Assembly: GCA_029879735.1 (NCBI GenBank)
Contig: JAOUPS010000002.1
Coordinates: forward strand, 1-64,000
From: Candidatus Bathyarchaeota archaeon
GTDB taxonomy: Archaea; Thermoproteota; Bathyarchaeia; Bathyarchaeales; Bathycorpusculaceae
DNA: 64,000 nt
Reading direction: 5' to 3'
Part shown: one piece after another, positions 19,199 through 28,083 of the stretch
Layout: each line of letters begins with the position of its first letter
Numbering within the stretch: the first letter of the stretch is position 1
Notes under the pieces: generated by a model
Told to the model about the DNA's origin: nothing
The model's database searches: none
The model's input: the letters and a program-made list of their open reading frames with translations, nothing else
Position numbers and translations under genes: made by a program

Positions 19199-22100
19199 TT
19201 AAAACTTTTCCAGAAAACTTTCTATGATAGTTTTATCGTCCTCATTCATACTATATAATTGGTAAACTAACTCATTGAGCTCCTCTTCAAGTTGTTCGAT
19301 GGGTGTAGCCTTAACCTCTTCTGCCGTCTTTTTCACATTCTCTAGAATTTCTGTTACTATTGAGTTATCCCTCGGAACAAGTATTTTCACAGTTTCATTT
19401 TGATTTACCTTTCTATTTCTAAGCGCCAAAATCAAATACTGCGCCTTTTCCTTAGTATCTACCCAAATAGAGTCCTCGCCTTCACTAGGATAAACAACAT
19501 AGCCTTTGCCTGATAACCCACTAAGGAAGGGCTTCAATTCGCTATGGTCTGTATTGAAAGTATGTTTAACATCGTCAAACTCTTCACCCCTTAGCCTATA
19601 ATGTTTTAAATAAATTTCAGGAAATTCCTCGACTAATCGTTTCGGTTTAACTTGATGGCGAATCTTTTGAACTATTTGAGCTATTTGCCCAACAATTTCT
19701 TTTTCTTGGTCGGACATAACTAGTCTTATGGGGAGTTTTTCCAAGTATTGCGTCTTATATCGAAAATACTTACCAGAAACAAACGGACTAGTTTGCTTAA
19801 GGTAAAATTCAAGTAGCTTAGAGTTTAATTCTGCAAGTAACAAGTAGTAGTTGTATTTGTCTCTAAAATTGTCCTTTAAAATAAGCCCGTAGGTCGTGTC
19901 AGTGATATAGTATTTTTCTTCATCGAGCGCAAAATTGCTCTTGTCAGAAACGTCGGGTGTCACAACTTTTTTTTGCCCAAGCCACTCAGGATTTCTCGGA
20001 CACCAGATCTCATACCATTCATGCCTTAACCCGTTTTTTATAGCATTCATTAGATATTCTTTACTCTTCAAGATCTTTTCATGTTCCTTAAAGTACGCCC
20101 ATGTCTTTGGGTATAACTTTTCTAGTTCAGTTCTTGGAATTACTACGACTTTACCCTGATCAATTCTATGTGGATAAATAATCCATAAATTCTGCCAATC
20201 AATGTCCCATCTCTTAATAAATTCGCCTTTTATCAATTTTTTCAGAAGAGCTTTTTCTATTTCAAAGTATTTCCCGGTGTTCAAATAACCTAAAGGTTGG
20301 ATTCTAGCAAGACCGTTTGGTAGATCATGCATTAGATGGACCCAGAAAATATCAATAGGGGTAGCTTGTATTCCCACAGATATTCTTTTGCATATTTTCT
20401 CCAAAGTGTAGTCTGAGTTCTTTTCAATTTTCTTCATAAGTCGGAAATGTGTTTCGGGAAGGAATCTCCATTTTTCCTTTTCTAAATTAGATTGATTAAC
20501 TTGAAAAATATCAACATAAAGGTCTGAATATTCCTGTTTGCCTATACTCTTCTTTATATGATCTAGCAGATTCTCCTTTGTTTTTTTTACTCTCACAAAT
20601 CGCATGTTGTGGTCTGGTCTTTTCGTTTTCGTTAAAATATAGATACTTGGGTAATTAGTGACTTCGGAAAAGACTCCACTATCACCGAAGTCCAGAAATT
20701 GTTCGATTATACAATTCTTTAGAATAAATTCTCTAATACTTTTGCCGTAATGCGATTGAACAAATTTATTATTTGTTATGAATCCAATTTTTCCACTTTT
20801 TTGTAGCCAGTCTATACCTTTTTCCAAAAAAAGTATGTAGAGGTCGAACTTCCCGTAAGCTGTTTCATAAGATTCTCTGTACTGGTTTCTAAGATGTTTT
20901 GGTATCCTTTGAACTTTAACGTAAGGCGGGTTTCCGACCACAAATTCATATCGTAAATAATTCTTTAGAAGAGACGCTAGTACTCCGTCTTCTATGGACT
21001 TTATTAGCCGTCCATCTTCAAATTCAGATTCTATACGTTTGGTTTCACCTAGAATATGGTCCGCATAGGGTTTGAAGAAATTCGCCAATAAGGTGAAATC
21101 TTTGTCTCTTAGATACTCTTGAAGAGGACCTTTAAGCCCCTCCTCTGGAACATGTTCCCCTCTTACCCTTAATTGAATCTTGATCGCGTCGAACATTGCC
21201 TGCAGCGTGCAAAAATATTCATCAAGATTGTATAGTGGCAACTCTTGTGACAGAATTTTTCTCCACGAAGGCAAAATGATGTCTACAGATATAGAGCTTT
21301 CACTATCAATCTTCATTGGCAGCGTAACCGGAAAAACTATGTCTTCTTCGGTTTCAGCTAGTTGAAGTTGCTTTTGAAATTCCGGCGGTAGCATCTCGAT
21401 AGCTAATGAGTCAGTTCTAAAAATTGGTATTCGTTTTAGGTAGAATATGCGAGGAGCTTCTTCTTCTAACGCCTTCTTAAAGTATGGGATAAGTTCAAGC
21501 ATAAACCTAGTTCTGGCAATTAAGCAGGCAAAAGGATGGATGTCAAACCCTACAATTTTCGGACTGTTACACAATTCTCTCAGAACATAAGCCCAGCCAT
21601 GTTTTTTCGCTTTCCCCTCAGCTTCTCTTAGATACCGCTCTAAAGCTTCCACAATGAAAGTACCTGAGCCACACGCAGGATCAAGCAATCGGTTAGATCC
21701 AATGTTTTTGTATCCAACAGCATCCAAAATGTAATCAACGACTTCGACCGGTGTGTAGAACTCACCCAACGCTTTTCTAGTGTCTTTGTCGAAATACTTT
21801 TGATAAAGATCGCCTAGTGGATCGCCTGCGACTTCTCTGAAATCGAACTTGTAAAGCATGAAAATAACCTTGGCTGCTGCTTCGCTAAAATCTTCTAATC
21901 GCTTATCTACACTCTCCTGTAACAGCTCGCTAGAAGATTTTTGCATAAATTCTGTAAACCCGTCTCTCCACCAGCCGAAAATATCATCCTCAAAAAGAGA
22001 GTAAACGAGTTGATCTCTCATCTCTCTAATAACACCACTCAAGACAAGCGGATATGCCACAAGTGGGATCTGCCCCCTGACTTGATGAATTTTTTGCAAA

Positions 22101-22939
22101 GTAAAACCGGAAACGCTGATTCCTGGAAAATCAAGATCCTCACAAGCCTTAGCAACAATCAATCTCGCCAGTAACGCATGAGCAGTCTCAAGACAGAACA
22201 TACAACGGAAAACATCACGCTTCTCCTTCAGAAATGGCGCCCACGAATCTGGAATCTTCTTCGGCTTTCGTGCCAAGGATTTCTGCCAAAAACCATAAGC
22301 TCCTTTCAGAAACTTCGACTTCGGATAAACAAAGTCAAACAATTCAACTAGGCTAGTCAGCAATGATCCAAATACAGAATCCTCTTCCAGTTTGAAGGTT
22401 TCAAAGAAATCCTCTTTGGCGAGTTGTGTTTTCAGAGATAACTTTTCAACACTTGAAAAATATTCTTCAACCCTCGAATAGAGGGTGAGATCGTACTCCG
22501 GCTTCTTAAGTATGCGAAACAATTTATCAGATTTTTTCTGGCTGATCTTACTCAAATCAACGGTCAAAATCCGCTCTGGATTTTCTCCAATCTTCTTGTA
22601 AACCATGAATTTCCAGCCATTCGTCAAAGCACCATACCTAGCTTTCAAGGGTAAAACGTATCTATTCCAAAGCTGACTTAAGGCATCACTTAACGTTCGA
22701 TGAGAAGGCTTTTTCGCCTCCAAAACAAAAACTGCATTCTGATACTCATCACGACAAACATAATCAGCTTTTTTTCGTTTCCCAGGAACAACACGCTGCG
22801 CCCTCACATCCTTCCCAAACTTCTTGTAACCAAGCTTTCTGAAGAACCTAGAATTAATAAGAACCTCATACAACTCATCCTCAGACATTAATGGATTTTC
22901 AGCCACGCGTCTGTAAATGTATTCAAGACACTCTTTCAT
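19199..22939 (-). CDS. Type IIG-like restriction-modification enzyme (nuclease + N6-adenine methylase)
   Basis: A 1246-aa protein. The N-terminal domain has a PD-(D/E)XK pattern (ADYVCRDEYQNAVFVLEAKK, D then E-A-K) near residues 58-78. A helical connector leads to the methylase, with LLDPACGSGTFIVEAL near 415-430 and FVVGNPPYVKVQRIP near 665. A TaqI-type specificity region follows (about 850-1130), with KTQYLEKLPI near its end, then a coiled-coil tail. This order is that of Eco57I/MmeI-type single-chain enzymes, which cut and methylate. Long type IIG-like proteins also act in phage defence. The partner methyltransferase is directly downstream. Start is ATG at 22939. Confidence 0.85.
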   Translation of the reverse strand: MKECLEYIYRRVAENPLMSEDELYEVLINSRFFRKLGYKKFGKDVRAQRVVPGKRKKADYVCRDEYQNAVFVLEAKKPSHRTLSDALSQLWNRYVLPLKARYGALTNGWKFMVYKKIGENPERILTVDLSKISQKKSDKLFRILKKPEYDLTLYSRVEEYFSSVEKLSLKTQLAKEDFFETFKLEEDSVFGSLLTSLVELFDFVYPKSKFLKGAYGFWQKSLARKPKKIPDSWAPFLKEKRDVFRCMFCLETAHALLARLIVAKACEDLDFPGISVSGFTLQKIHQVRGQIPLVAYPLVLSGVIREMRDQLVYSLFEDDIFGWWRDGFTEFMQKSSSELLQESVDKRLEDFSEAAAKVIFMLYKFDFREVAGDPLGDLYQKYFDKDTRKALGEFYTPVEVVDYILDAVGYKNIGSNRLLDPACGSGTFIVEALERYLREAEGKAKKHGWAYVLRELCNSPKIVGFDIHPFACLIARTRFMLELIPYFKKALEEEAPRIFYLKRIPIFRTDSLAIEMLPPEFQKQLQLAETEEDIVFPVTLPMKIDSESSISVDIILPSWRKILSQELPLYNLDEYFCTLQAMFDAIKIQLRVRGEHVPEEGLKGPLQEYLRDKDFTLLANFFKPYADHILGETKRIESEFEDGRLIKSIEDGVLASLLKNYLRYEFVVGNPPYVKVQRIPKHLRNQYRESYETAYGKFDLYILFLEKGIDWLQKSGKIGFITNNKFVQSHYGKSIREFILKNCIIEQFLDFGDSGVFSEVTNYPSIYILTKTKRPDHNMRFVRVKKTKENLLDHIKKSIGKQEYSDLYVDIFQVNQSNLEKEKWRFLPETHFRLMKKIEKNSDYTLEKICKRISVGIQATPIDIFWVHLMHDLPNGLARIQPLGYLNTGKYFEIEKALLKKLIKGEFIKRWDIDWQNLWIIYPHRIDQGKVVVIPRTELEKLYPKTWAYFKEHEKILKSKEYLMNAIKNGLRHEWYEIWCPRNPEWLGQKKVVTPDVSDKSNFALDEEKYYITDTTYGLILKDNFRDKYNYYLLLAELNSKLLEFYLKQTSPFVSGKYFRYKTQYLEKLPIRLVMSDQEKEIVGQIAQIVQKIRHQVKPKRLVEEFPEIYLKHYRLRGEEFDDVKHTFNTDHSELKPFLSGLSGKGYVVYPSEGEDSIWVDTKEKAQYLILALRNRKVNQNETVKILVPRDNSIVTEILENVKKTAEEVKATPIEQLEEELNELVYQLYSMNEDDKTIIESFLEKF

Positions 22940-23260
22940 TAAGGTTCATCCTTAATTCTTATTTCTCTTCTAACGCTTAAAAGGAATTTCCAATCGTCGC
23001 GTGCACGCACTATACAAGCCGTAACGCTTCATCGCATGCACTGATCGACAAGCTAGGAAAGACTTACTGTAGAACCAAGCCCCAGTGTTCCACTTGTCCA
23101 TTAGTAAACGAATGTATTTATTTCAAATGCATGCATATGCATTAACGCGGATTCCCTTGCACGGACAAAATGAACACAGATAGAACTTAAATGAAAGTAT
23201 TTTACCACTATAAGTGGTGTACTTACGAATTATTGAGATATACATAAGAGGACAAAAAGT
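22940..23260. other. Divergent regulatory region with palindromes
   Basis: This 321-bp region separates the R-M gene from the HTH gene. It contains a 12-bp perfect palindrome ATGCATATGCAT at 23131-23142, an operator-like palindrome at 23204-23218 and AT-rich promoter DNA. No gene was seen. Confidence 0.6.
23204..23218. promoter_or_regulatory. Operator-like palindrome overlapping a TATA-like sequence
   Basis: ACCACT-ATA-AGTGGT is a perfect inverted repeat with 6-bp arms. It lies 43 bp upstream of the HTH gene start at 23261 and contains ACTATAAG, so a bound repressor could block promoter recognition. The regulator is unknown; the adjacent HTH protein is the obvious candidate. Confidence 0.45.
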
Positions 23261-24001
23261 GTGAAAAACGACATCACAGACACAAAAACTAGCATAGGTT
23301 CAACATCAGAAAAATGTCCGAAAATGTCACATTTAATGTTAGACGAAGGGGGGCGTGACGAAATTCAAAGGCTGGAAAAGCTACTTTTTCCAGAAAGAAG
23401 CGATTTTTCGGGTTTTCATGGTCAAGAAAATGAAAGTTTCAGTGCAGAAAACTACACTAAAAACCGTTGTCAAACCAAAAGGAAGCCAGAATATCGCAAA
23501 ATCAACAAGTATTTCAAAAACACTGAACAGTATTGGAAGGAACGCAACCGTAGGAAGAAGGCTTGGGAACTATCCGGCCAAGGTTTCACCTACAAGGAGA
23601 TAGCTGAGAAGTTGGGTGTTAGCGATAAGACGGTTCAACGCGACATAAAGAAAATACGACCGTACTATTGCCGGTTGAGTCGAAAATACTTCCGCGAATT
23701 AGAGCAACAAAAAATTATGAAACTTAATGCAGAACTGGCAGGCAAAAACATTTCCCAGCAGTATAGAATCTTGAGCAAAAAAATGGATACCTACATGAAA
23801 CTTATGAAAATACGCGAATACCGACGGCACGTTATGAACGTCACATTCGATTTTGATGCACTTGTTGCCGGTGGACGTCCTCTTGTTATCTCGCCGAGCG
23901 TATGTAGTCCTATTGCCAAACCATTTCACATTCGATTTTGGATGAAGTCCGCCAACAACAAAAGGATGATTGGTTCATTACAGTTAAGTGATGTAAGATG
24001 A
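23261..24001 (+). CDS. HTH protein of a mobile-element type, function unknown
   Basis: A 246-aa basic protein. A helix-turn-helix is clear at about 105-135 (GFTYKEIAEKLGVSDKTVQR), followed by helical, tyrosine- and arginine-rich sequence. The first 85 residues are low in structure. Start is GTG with AGAGGA eight bases upstream. The plan is shared with the 146-aa protein at 7151. Transposase-like or terminase-small-like roles are possible; I cannot decide. After the TGA the same frame continues open to 24259, see the next entry. Confidence 0.65.
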   Translation: MKNDITDTKTSIGSTSEKCPKMSHLMLDEGGRDEIQRLEKLLFPERSDFSGFHGQENESFSAENYTKNRCQTKRKPEYRKINKYFKNTEQYWKERNRRKKAWELSGQGFTYKEIAEKLGVSDKTVQRDIKKIRPYYCRLSRKYFRELEQQKIMKLNAELAGKNISQQYRILSKKMDTYMKLMKIREYRRHVMNVTFDFDALVAGGRPLVISPSVCSPIAKPFHIRFWMKSANNKRMIGSLQLSDVR

Positions 24002-24085
24002 ACCTACGAAGGAATAGCGTGCGTTCAAATCCCATCCTATTTTCGTCGCGCTTGTGGTACCGTATATAAGACTTCACGGAGAACG

Positions 24086-24259
24086 TTGGTATTCACTGTC
24101 AACACGGATGATCCTAACCGTGATACTGGTTTACCTTCACTAAAGGTTGATAGAACTGGAACATTCAGTTTCAAGAAGAGACTAGACTTGCGATTCCGTT
24201 GCGTAAAAGATGGAGTGAAATATGAGATAGGGAGCTTGTACATCGGATTCCCTAAGTAG
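24086..24259 (+). CDS. Short reading frame, possible C-terminal remnant
   Basis: A 57-aa frame from TTG to TAG. Its sequence (VNTDDPNRDTGLPSLKV, KDGVKYEIGSLYIGFPK) has a protein-like composition and is in the same frame as the preceding HTH gene, separated only by that gene's TGA at 23999-24001 and about 28 codons. It may be the detached end of a larger protein. No Shine-Dalgarno sequence is seen. Confidence 0.3.
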   Translation: MVFTVNTDDPNRDTGLPSLKVDRTGTFSFKKRLDLRFRCVKDGVKYEIGSLYIGFPK

Positions 24260-24324
24260 AAAACTCACGAATGCGAGTGCTGTGTATAGACTAAATGCAT
24301 AAAAGTTACGCGTTTTCGCGCACG

Positions 24325-25116
24325 CTAATTCGTGATGGTCAATAGAAACTTCTGTAGATTTTCCAACCTGATAACTTGATCGCAATAACTTCTCAATATT
24401 CTCAAATCCCGCTGAGACCAATCACCAGAAATGACAACAACAAATCTCATCTCTGGATTCGCTCTTTTCAAATCAGTTGCAATAAAAGCAAGTTCCCGGG
24501 CAAAGTGAAAACCACCAACGCGCGACGTAGTATGCTTAACCTCGATAGCAACCGGCGCTTCTATCTCTAAGAGGAAGTCAACTCTTGAAGTAGTTGAATA
24601 TCCATCGATTTTTACTTCTCTTCTGAAGGCTATTCCCGAATTTTCGAGAATGCCCTGAACCTTGGTTTCAACTATTTCCCCAATCCTATAGTAGCGACTT
24701 GGTTCTCTTATCTTGACAAAGTGCATAGCGACCTGCAACATCTCCTCTATATCACTTGGTTTTATAGAAGAGAGTGACTCAGGTAAATGCATAACTACAT
24801 TTCGAAGGTTCCTAACCTTTCGAAGTTCACGTGTTAAGACTGGGTCCTCTATCGCCTTCCAATCTTCAAGCTTGGAGAGAATCTGAGAAAAAGATGGCTT
24901 CTCAGCTTCCTTTTTCCTCGCTCGTGTGTCCATTCTCAGCCACCTTGGAGCAAGTTCATTATACTTTAGTCTCAAAACCATTTCAATCGAATTGTAGCAA
25001 TGACGAATCGTTTTCTCATATAGTGACGCCCTCTCATCTTTAGAGCAAAACCTTGCTTCATTAAACGATCGAAATGCTTGCGTAAGTTCCTTTTCCGCCT
25101 TTACTCTTTCCTTCAT
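24325..25116 (-). CDS. HEPN domain fused to a PD-(D/E)XK nuclease domain
   Basis: A 263-aa protein if started at ATG 25116, which overlaps the upstream stop as ATGA; a longer start at 25179 would run into that gene. The N-terminal helical domain (about 1-140) ends with R105-NVVM-H110, the Rx4H signature of HEPN ribonucleases. The C-terminal domain carries D180 (SRVDFLLEI) and E192-V-K194 (AIEVKHT), a restriction-endonuclease-like site. HEPN proteins are RNases in toxin-antitoxin, abortive-infection and CRISPR systems. Fusion with a DNA nuclease fold suggests an RNA- and DNA-cutting effector. Function is inferred; the neighbours (R-M genes, a second HEPN) support defence. Confidence 0.65.
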   Translation of the reverse strand: MKERVKAEKELTQAFRSFNEARFCSKDERASLYEKTIRHCYNSIEMVLRLKYNELAPRWLRMDTRARKKEAEKPSFSQILSKLEDWKAIEDPVLTRELRKVRNLRNVVMHLPESLSSIKPSDIEEMLQVAMHFVKIREPSRYYRIGEIVETKVQGILENSGIAFRREVKIDGYSTTSRVDFLLEIEAPVAIEVKHTTSRVGGFHFARELAFIATDLKRANPEMRFVVVISGDWSQRDLRILRSYCDQVIRLENLQKFLLTITN

Positions 25117-25514
25117 GAGGACTCCCCCAGCAACCTCTCTATTAAGCCAAAGAATTCTTGAGCCTTTGATATAAGCCAATTATAGTTAAATTCATCAGGT
25201 GCAAAGCAAGAATGATATACCATGTTTCTACTCTCGTGTAGGAGCATAAGATCCCCCTCAACGCTTCCTAATTCGGTTATGGTGCCCTTTAATGCTCTTA
25301 CCAATTGAGGGATTTGTTTCTGGCGATAATTCAGACCGTTCATGCGTGCTAGATCCTTAAGTAACAGTTCTATCGCATTATGGAAATGAATTATGGCCAC
25401 TCTCTGATCAAAAATCGTACCTTGTGAGTCATGTTCAAGGGCATGTTTGAACAAATCCTCGGCACCCTTCCGCAGAGGAGATTGAATGCTGGTTAAGGCT
25501 GCGCTTGGGGACAT
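25113..25514 (-). CDS. HEPN domain protein
   Basis: A 133-aa helical protein from ATG 25514 (a TTG at 25550 would add 12 residues). The motif R96-NMVY-H101 near the C-terminus is the Rx4H active site of HEPN RNases; HFHNAIELLLKDLA near 43-56 matches the conserved second helix. It overlaps the HEPN-nuclease gene by four bases, so the two are made together. HEPN pairs usually dimerise to build the RNase site. No MNT nucleotidyltransferase antitoxin is adjacent. A TATA-like ATAAATATT lies near 25556. Confidence 0.65.
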   Translation of the reverse strand: MSPSAALTSIQSPLRKGAEDLFKHALEHDSQGTIFDQRVAIIHFHNAIELLLKDLARMNGLNYRQKQIPQLVRALKGTITELGSVEGDLMLLHESRNMVYHSCFAPDEFNYNWLISKAQEFFGLIERLLGESS

Positions 25515-25696
25515 TGCGTATCTAAGTAGAAATATTAACACGGAATTCAATATTTATCTTGTTCGCATTTGGGGAGATTAATGCGTACTCTCTCATAGGG
25601 GCTCGTGCCGAAGAGGCTTGTTTTGAAAAAGTCAAGTTTTAGCAAGGTGCCCAGTTTATGTTGAAGAAATGTTAGATAACGTCATATTTGACCAAG

Positions 25697-27484
25697 CTAT
25701 TCAACCTGTCTCTGCTTTTCCCATTCCGTTTTGCAATCCTCACAAATCCAGACCTCTTGACCTTTGAAGGTTTCAGCCTTCCAAGAAGTTAGTTTGTTAT
25801 AGCCACAAATCGCGCATTCATGCTTATCGTAAAACTTGTTGCTCCAGAAGGGTACCTTAATGTCTAAAAGTGTAACCGATGTTAACGATGTAACCGATAA
25901 GGGAAGAGTGCCCGCGTGTTTTTCGCTACTATTCTCAATGGTTTTAACATTCTTTTCTATGGAATTAGGCTCTGTTTTAGAGGGTAACACCCCTCTATTA
26001 TCGGTTACATTGGTTACGCCAGTTACAACCATAGGCAGCTTTGTCACAAATTCATAACCATACTTCTTTGCGATTCTTCTTAGCTTTGCTATGTCGAAAA
26101 TCCATGCTCTCTCTACTTTTTCACCTTTTCTTATGAGTTTGCGTTCACCACTCAAAACCTCTCTTAAGCGGAATCCGATCTTACGTTTTGTCACTACATC
26201 AAAATCTTGACAGTACATTTTATGAGCTGTCTTTTCGTCTATTTTTCCTTTCAAGTCTTCTTGCAGCCAATCCCAAATACGCACAAAAGGTAAGGGTTCA
26301 CCATCATAAAGACTGACTACCCCTCGAACAATATGTCCTTCCAACGTGTTCTGTTTCCGATCTAACCGTTCCCGAATCTGATCGTCAATAAAGTTGAAAA
26401 GCACATTATAAACTGGAATTCCGTGAGCTACCTGCAGGAGAGGTTTCCACAGTTCCTTAATTCTTCCCTTGAAAGGAAGCTCTATCTGTGGTAAGTCTTG
26501 AGTTCTGGTTTCCAGTCTCCACTTCAGCAGTTTATTTCTCAAATCTTCGAACCTTTTAGAATCGTCTTTTGAGAGATCAGCCCATTCTTTCTTTGGATAA
26601 CCTTCCGTCATCTGGATAAACAAGCATCTTTCAACAAACCCTTTAACACTGGGCAATTTTTCACTTGCGAAGGCTTTGAAGGAAAAAGTGTTGTAGTACT
26701 TTATGATTCTGTCATGTTCAAGCATGATGGTTCTCGGAACTTTTGCGCCTTTTTTGTAGCCACTCTTGTAAATCTTGATCTTGTCTCGGTCTCGGTCGAT
26801 GCCTTGAATCTCATCTTCCAGAATCACAGGAACACAATCTGCATCCTCTAAATAACCGTACACGTCTGCTGCTGGAACACTAACTGCAAACATAGGTCTA
26901 TAGGTCAATTCGTTTAGAAGGTTCAAGGCTGTAGTTTTTCCAGATTCGTTGTCGCCCACAAAATAAAGATAGCATGTAGTCACAAGTTTCTCTTGCTGAT
27001 ATGTCAATAACACACAGACAGCAAGAACATCCTTCCAGATTGGTTCCAAGTCTATGAAGGTTTCGAATTCCTCTCTGATTTGGTTATATAATGTTTGCTT
27101 GTCTGGAAGTGAGTCTTCAAAGAATTCATAAGGCTTGTATGGATAGTGTTTTGGTTCTTTGGGTTTGAAGGGTTTTCCATCTATAGTTACTTCTTCCAAG
27201 ACTTGAAATCCATTTTCGCTTTTCACCAGGAAAGTTGGTTTGTCATTGTATATGCACTCGAAATATCCGTTGTCACAAACGCCACTAACCTTTAACGGAA
27301 CAACCTTCTTTTTCTGTTTCTTCTGTTTAACCTTCGGGAAGAAGTCGCAGCACGCATCATCTCCAGGTCTGAGAACGCCTTTTCGAGCGTTTTCATAAAA
27401 TGGGCAGTTTGGAGTCATCCAGTATGCACATTGATTACACTTTTTGTTTACGAGGGCAGGTAGAAAATGTTCTGGTTTTCTCAT
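25697..27484 (-). CDS. Replicon-type P-loop ATPase with zinc-binding ends
   Basis: A 595-aa protein. The N-terminus has a cysteine cluster (KKCNQCAYWMTPNCPFY ... DDACCDFF). The ATPase core has Walker A GDNESGKTT at 177-185 and Walker B VPVILEDE at about 218-225, followed by sensor-like EKLPSVKGFVERC. The C-terminus is a zinc ribbon (HECAICGY ... WICEDC). Such proteins occur on archaeal plasmids and integrated elements, where they probably act as replicative helicase/primase-associated ATPases. The start overlaps the stop of the small zinc-ribbon gene (ATGA). It is the last gene of a four-gene operon. Confidence 0.65.
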   Translation of the reverse strand: MRKPEHFLPALVNKKCNQCAYWMTPNCPFYENARKGVLRPGDDACCDFFPKVKQKKQKKKVVPLKVSGVCDNGYFECIYNDKPTFLVKSENGFQVLEEVTIDGKPFKPKEPKHYPYKPYEFFEDSLPDKQTLYNQIREEFETFIDLEPIWKDVLAVCVLLTYQQEKLVTTCYLYFVGDNESGKTTALNLLNELTYRPMFAVSVPAADVYGYLEDADCVPVILEDEIQGIDRDRDKIKIYKSGYKKGAKVPRTIMLEHDRIIKYYNTFSFKAFASEKLPSVKGFVERCLFIQMTEGYPKKEWADLSKDDSKRFEDLRNKLLKWRLETRTQDLPQIELPFKGRIKELWKPLLQVAHGIPVYNVLFNFIDDQIRERLDRKQNTLEGHIVRGVVSLYDGEPLPFVRIWDWLQEDLKGKIDEKTAHKMYCQDFDVVTKRKIGFRLREVLSGERKLIRKGEKVERAWIFDIAKLRRIAKKYGYEFVTKLPMVVTGVTNVTDNRGVLPSKTEPNSIEKNVKTIENSSEKHAGTLPLSVTSLTSVTLLDIKVPFWSNKFYDKHECAICGYNKLTSWKAETFKGQEVWICEDCKTEWEKQRQVE

Positions 27485-27699
27485 GCATAGGCCTCTTCAA
27501 CTATCGGAAAAATGAGTCTCCAAAACTCTACACGCTGCTTGTTCTTTCGTGTTGGTTGAATCCGTCTAAAACATCCTTCACATAATGGTACTTTTGTTTG
27601 GTTGACAGCGTCTCTAACGTAGGTTTCGGTTGGCTTGCCACATATTTGGCAAAAATGATGAGAAGAACTTTTATGCTGTTTGACGGCTTCACTTGACAT
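27481..27699 (-). CDS. Small zinc-ribbon protein
   Basis: A 72-aa protein with CQIC near 17-20 and CEGC near 40-43 spaced as a four-cysteine zinc ribbon, and a basic helix after it. It overlaps the ATPase gene by four bases. It probably binds nucleic acid or the ATPase in element replication; there is no direct evidence. Confidence 0.65.
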   Translation of the reverse strand: MSSEAVKQHKSSSHHFCQICGKPTETYVRDAVNQTKVPLCEGCFRRIQPTRKNKQRVEFWRLIFPIVEEAYA

Positions 27700-27719
27700 A
27701 GTGGCACCATAAGCTTGCC

Positions 27720-27818
27720 TTAGCTTTTGGGTCCATCAGAGTTTTTGAGAATTGCCAGAGTTTCTTTGATGATGTTCTTTAGCTCCATGACTAGGGCTTT
27801 AAGTTCACTTTGGGTCAT
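27720..27818 (-). CDS. Tiny helical protein in the replicon operon
   Basis: A 32-aa frame (MTQSELKALVMELKNIIKET...) with a leucine/isoleucine heptad pattern typical of a short amphipathic helix or zipper. It starts 3 bp after the RHH gene's stop and ends 20 bp before the zinc-ribbon gene, all in one direction, so it is probably translated. Confidence 0.5.
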   Translation of the reverse strand: MTQSELKALVMELKNIIKETLAILKNSDGPKS

Positions 27819-27821
27819 TGG

Positions 27822-28007
27822 TTAAGTCTCCTGTTTGAATAAGCTCTTGTAGAGGTCTGGAGCCTCTCTCTGAATTTTCTCTCGAAGGGCGTCTCTCGCT
27901 AACTCGCTTAAGTCCTTGTGAGCGTCTAACTCGATGTATTTTTTCATCATTTCTTTGAGGGTTTGAGGCACTCTGATGTTTAGTTGAACCATTTTTTCGC
28001 TGCTCAT
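27822..28007 (-). CDS. Ribbon-helix-helix DNA-binding protein
   Basis: A 61-aa protein with an RHH/CopG-type fold: a beta strand MVQLNIRVPQTL followed by helices KEMMKKYIEL and DLSELARDALREKI. Such proteins regulate copy number or repress their own operon. It is the first gene of the replicon operon and diverges from the winged-helix gene. The shared region 28008-28083 contains GTTCATGGTTTAAACTTAGT followed by TCAAAC, where GTTCA/GTTCAAAC half sites could be the operator. Confidence 0.75.
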   Translation of the reverse strand: MSSEKMVQLNIRVPQTLKEMMKKYIELDAHKDLSELARDALREKIQREAPDLYKSLFKQET

Positions 28008-28083
28008 GGGTGTTTCCTCTGTAACCTCAGTGTATCACAAATTTAATATAGTTCATGGTTTAAACTTAGTTCAAACTTTGAGC

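Noticed and set aside
24021-24037. GCGTTCAAATCCC resembling a tRNA T-loop
   Set aside because: The stem does not pair and no acceptor or anticodon arm can be formed nearby.
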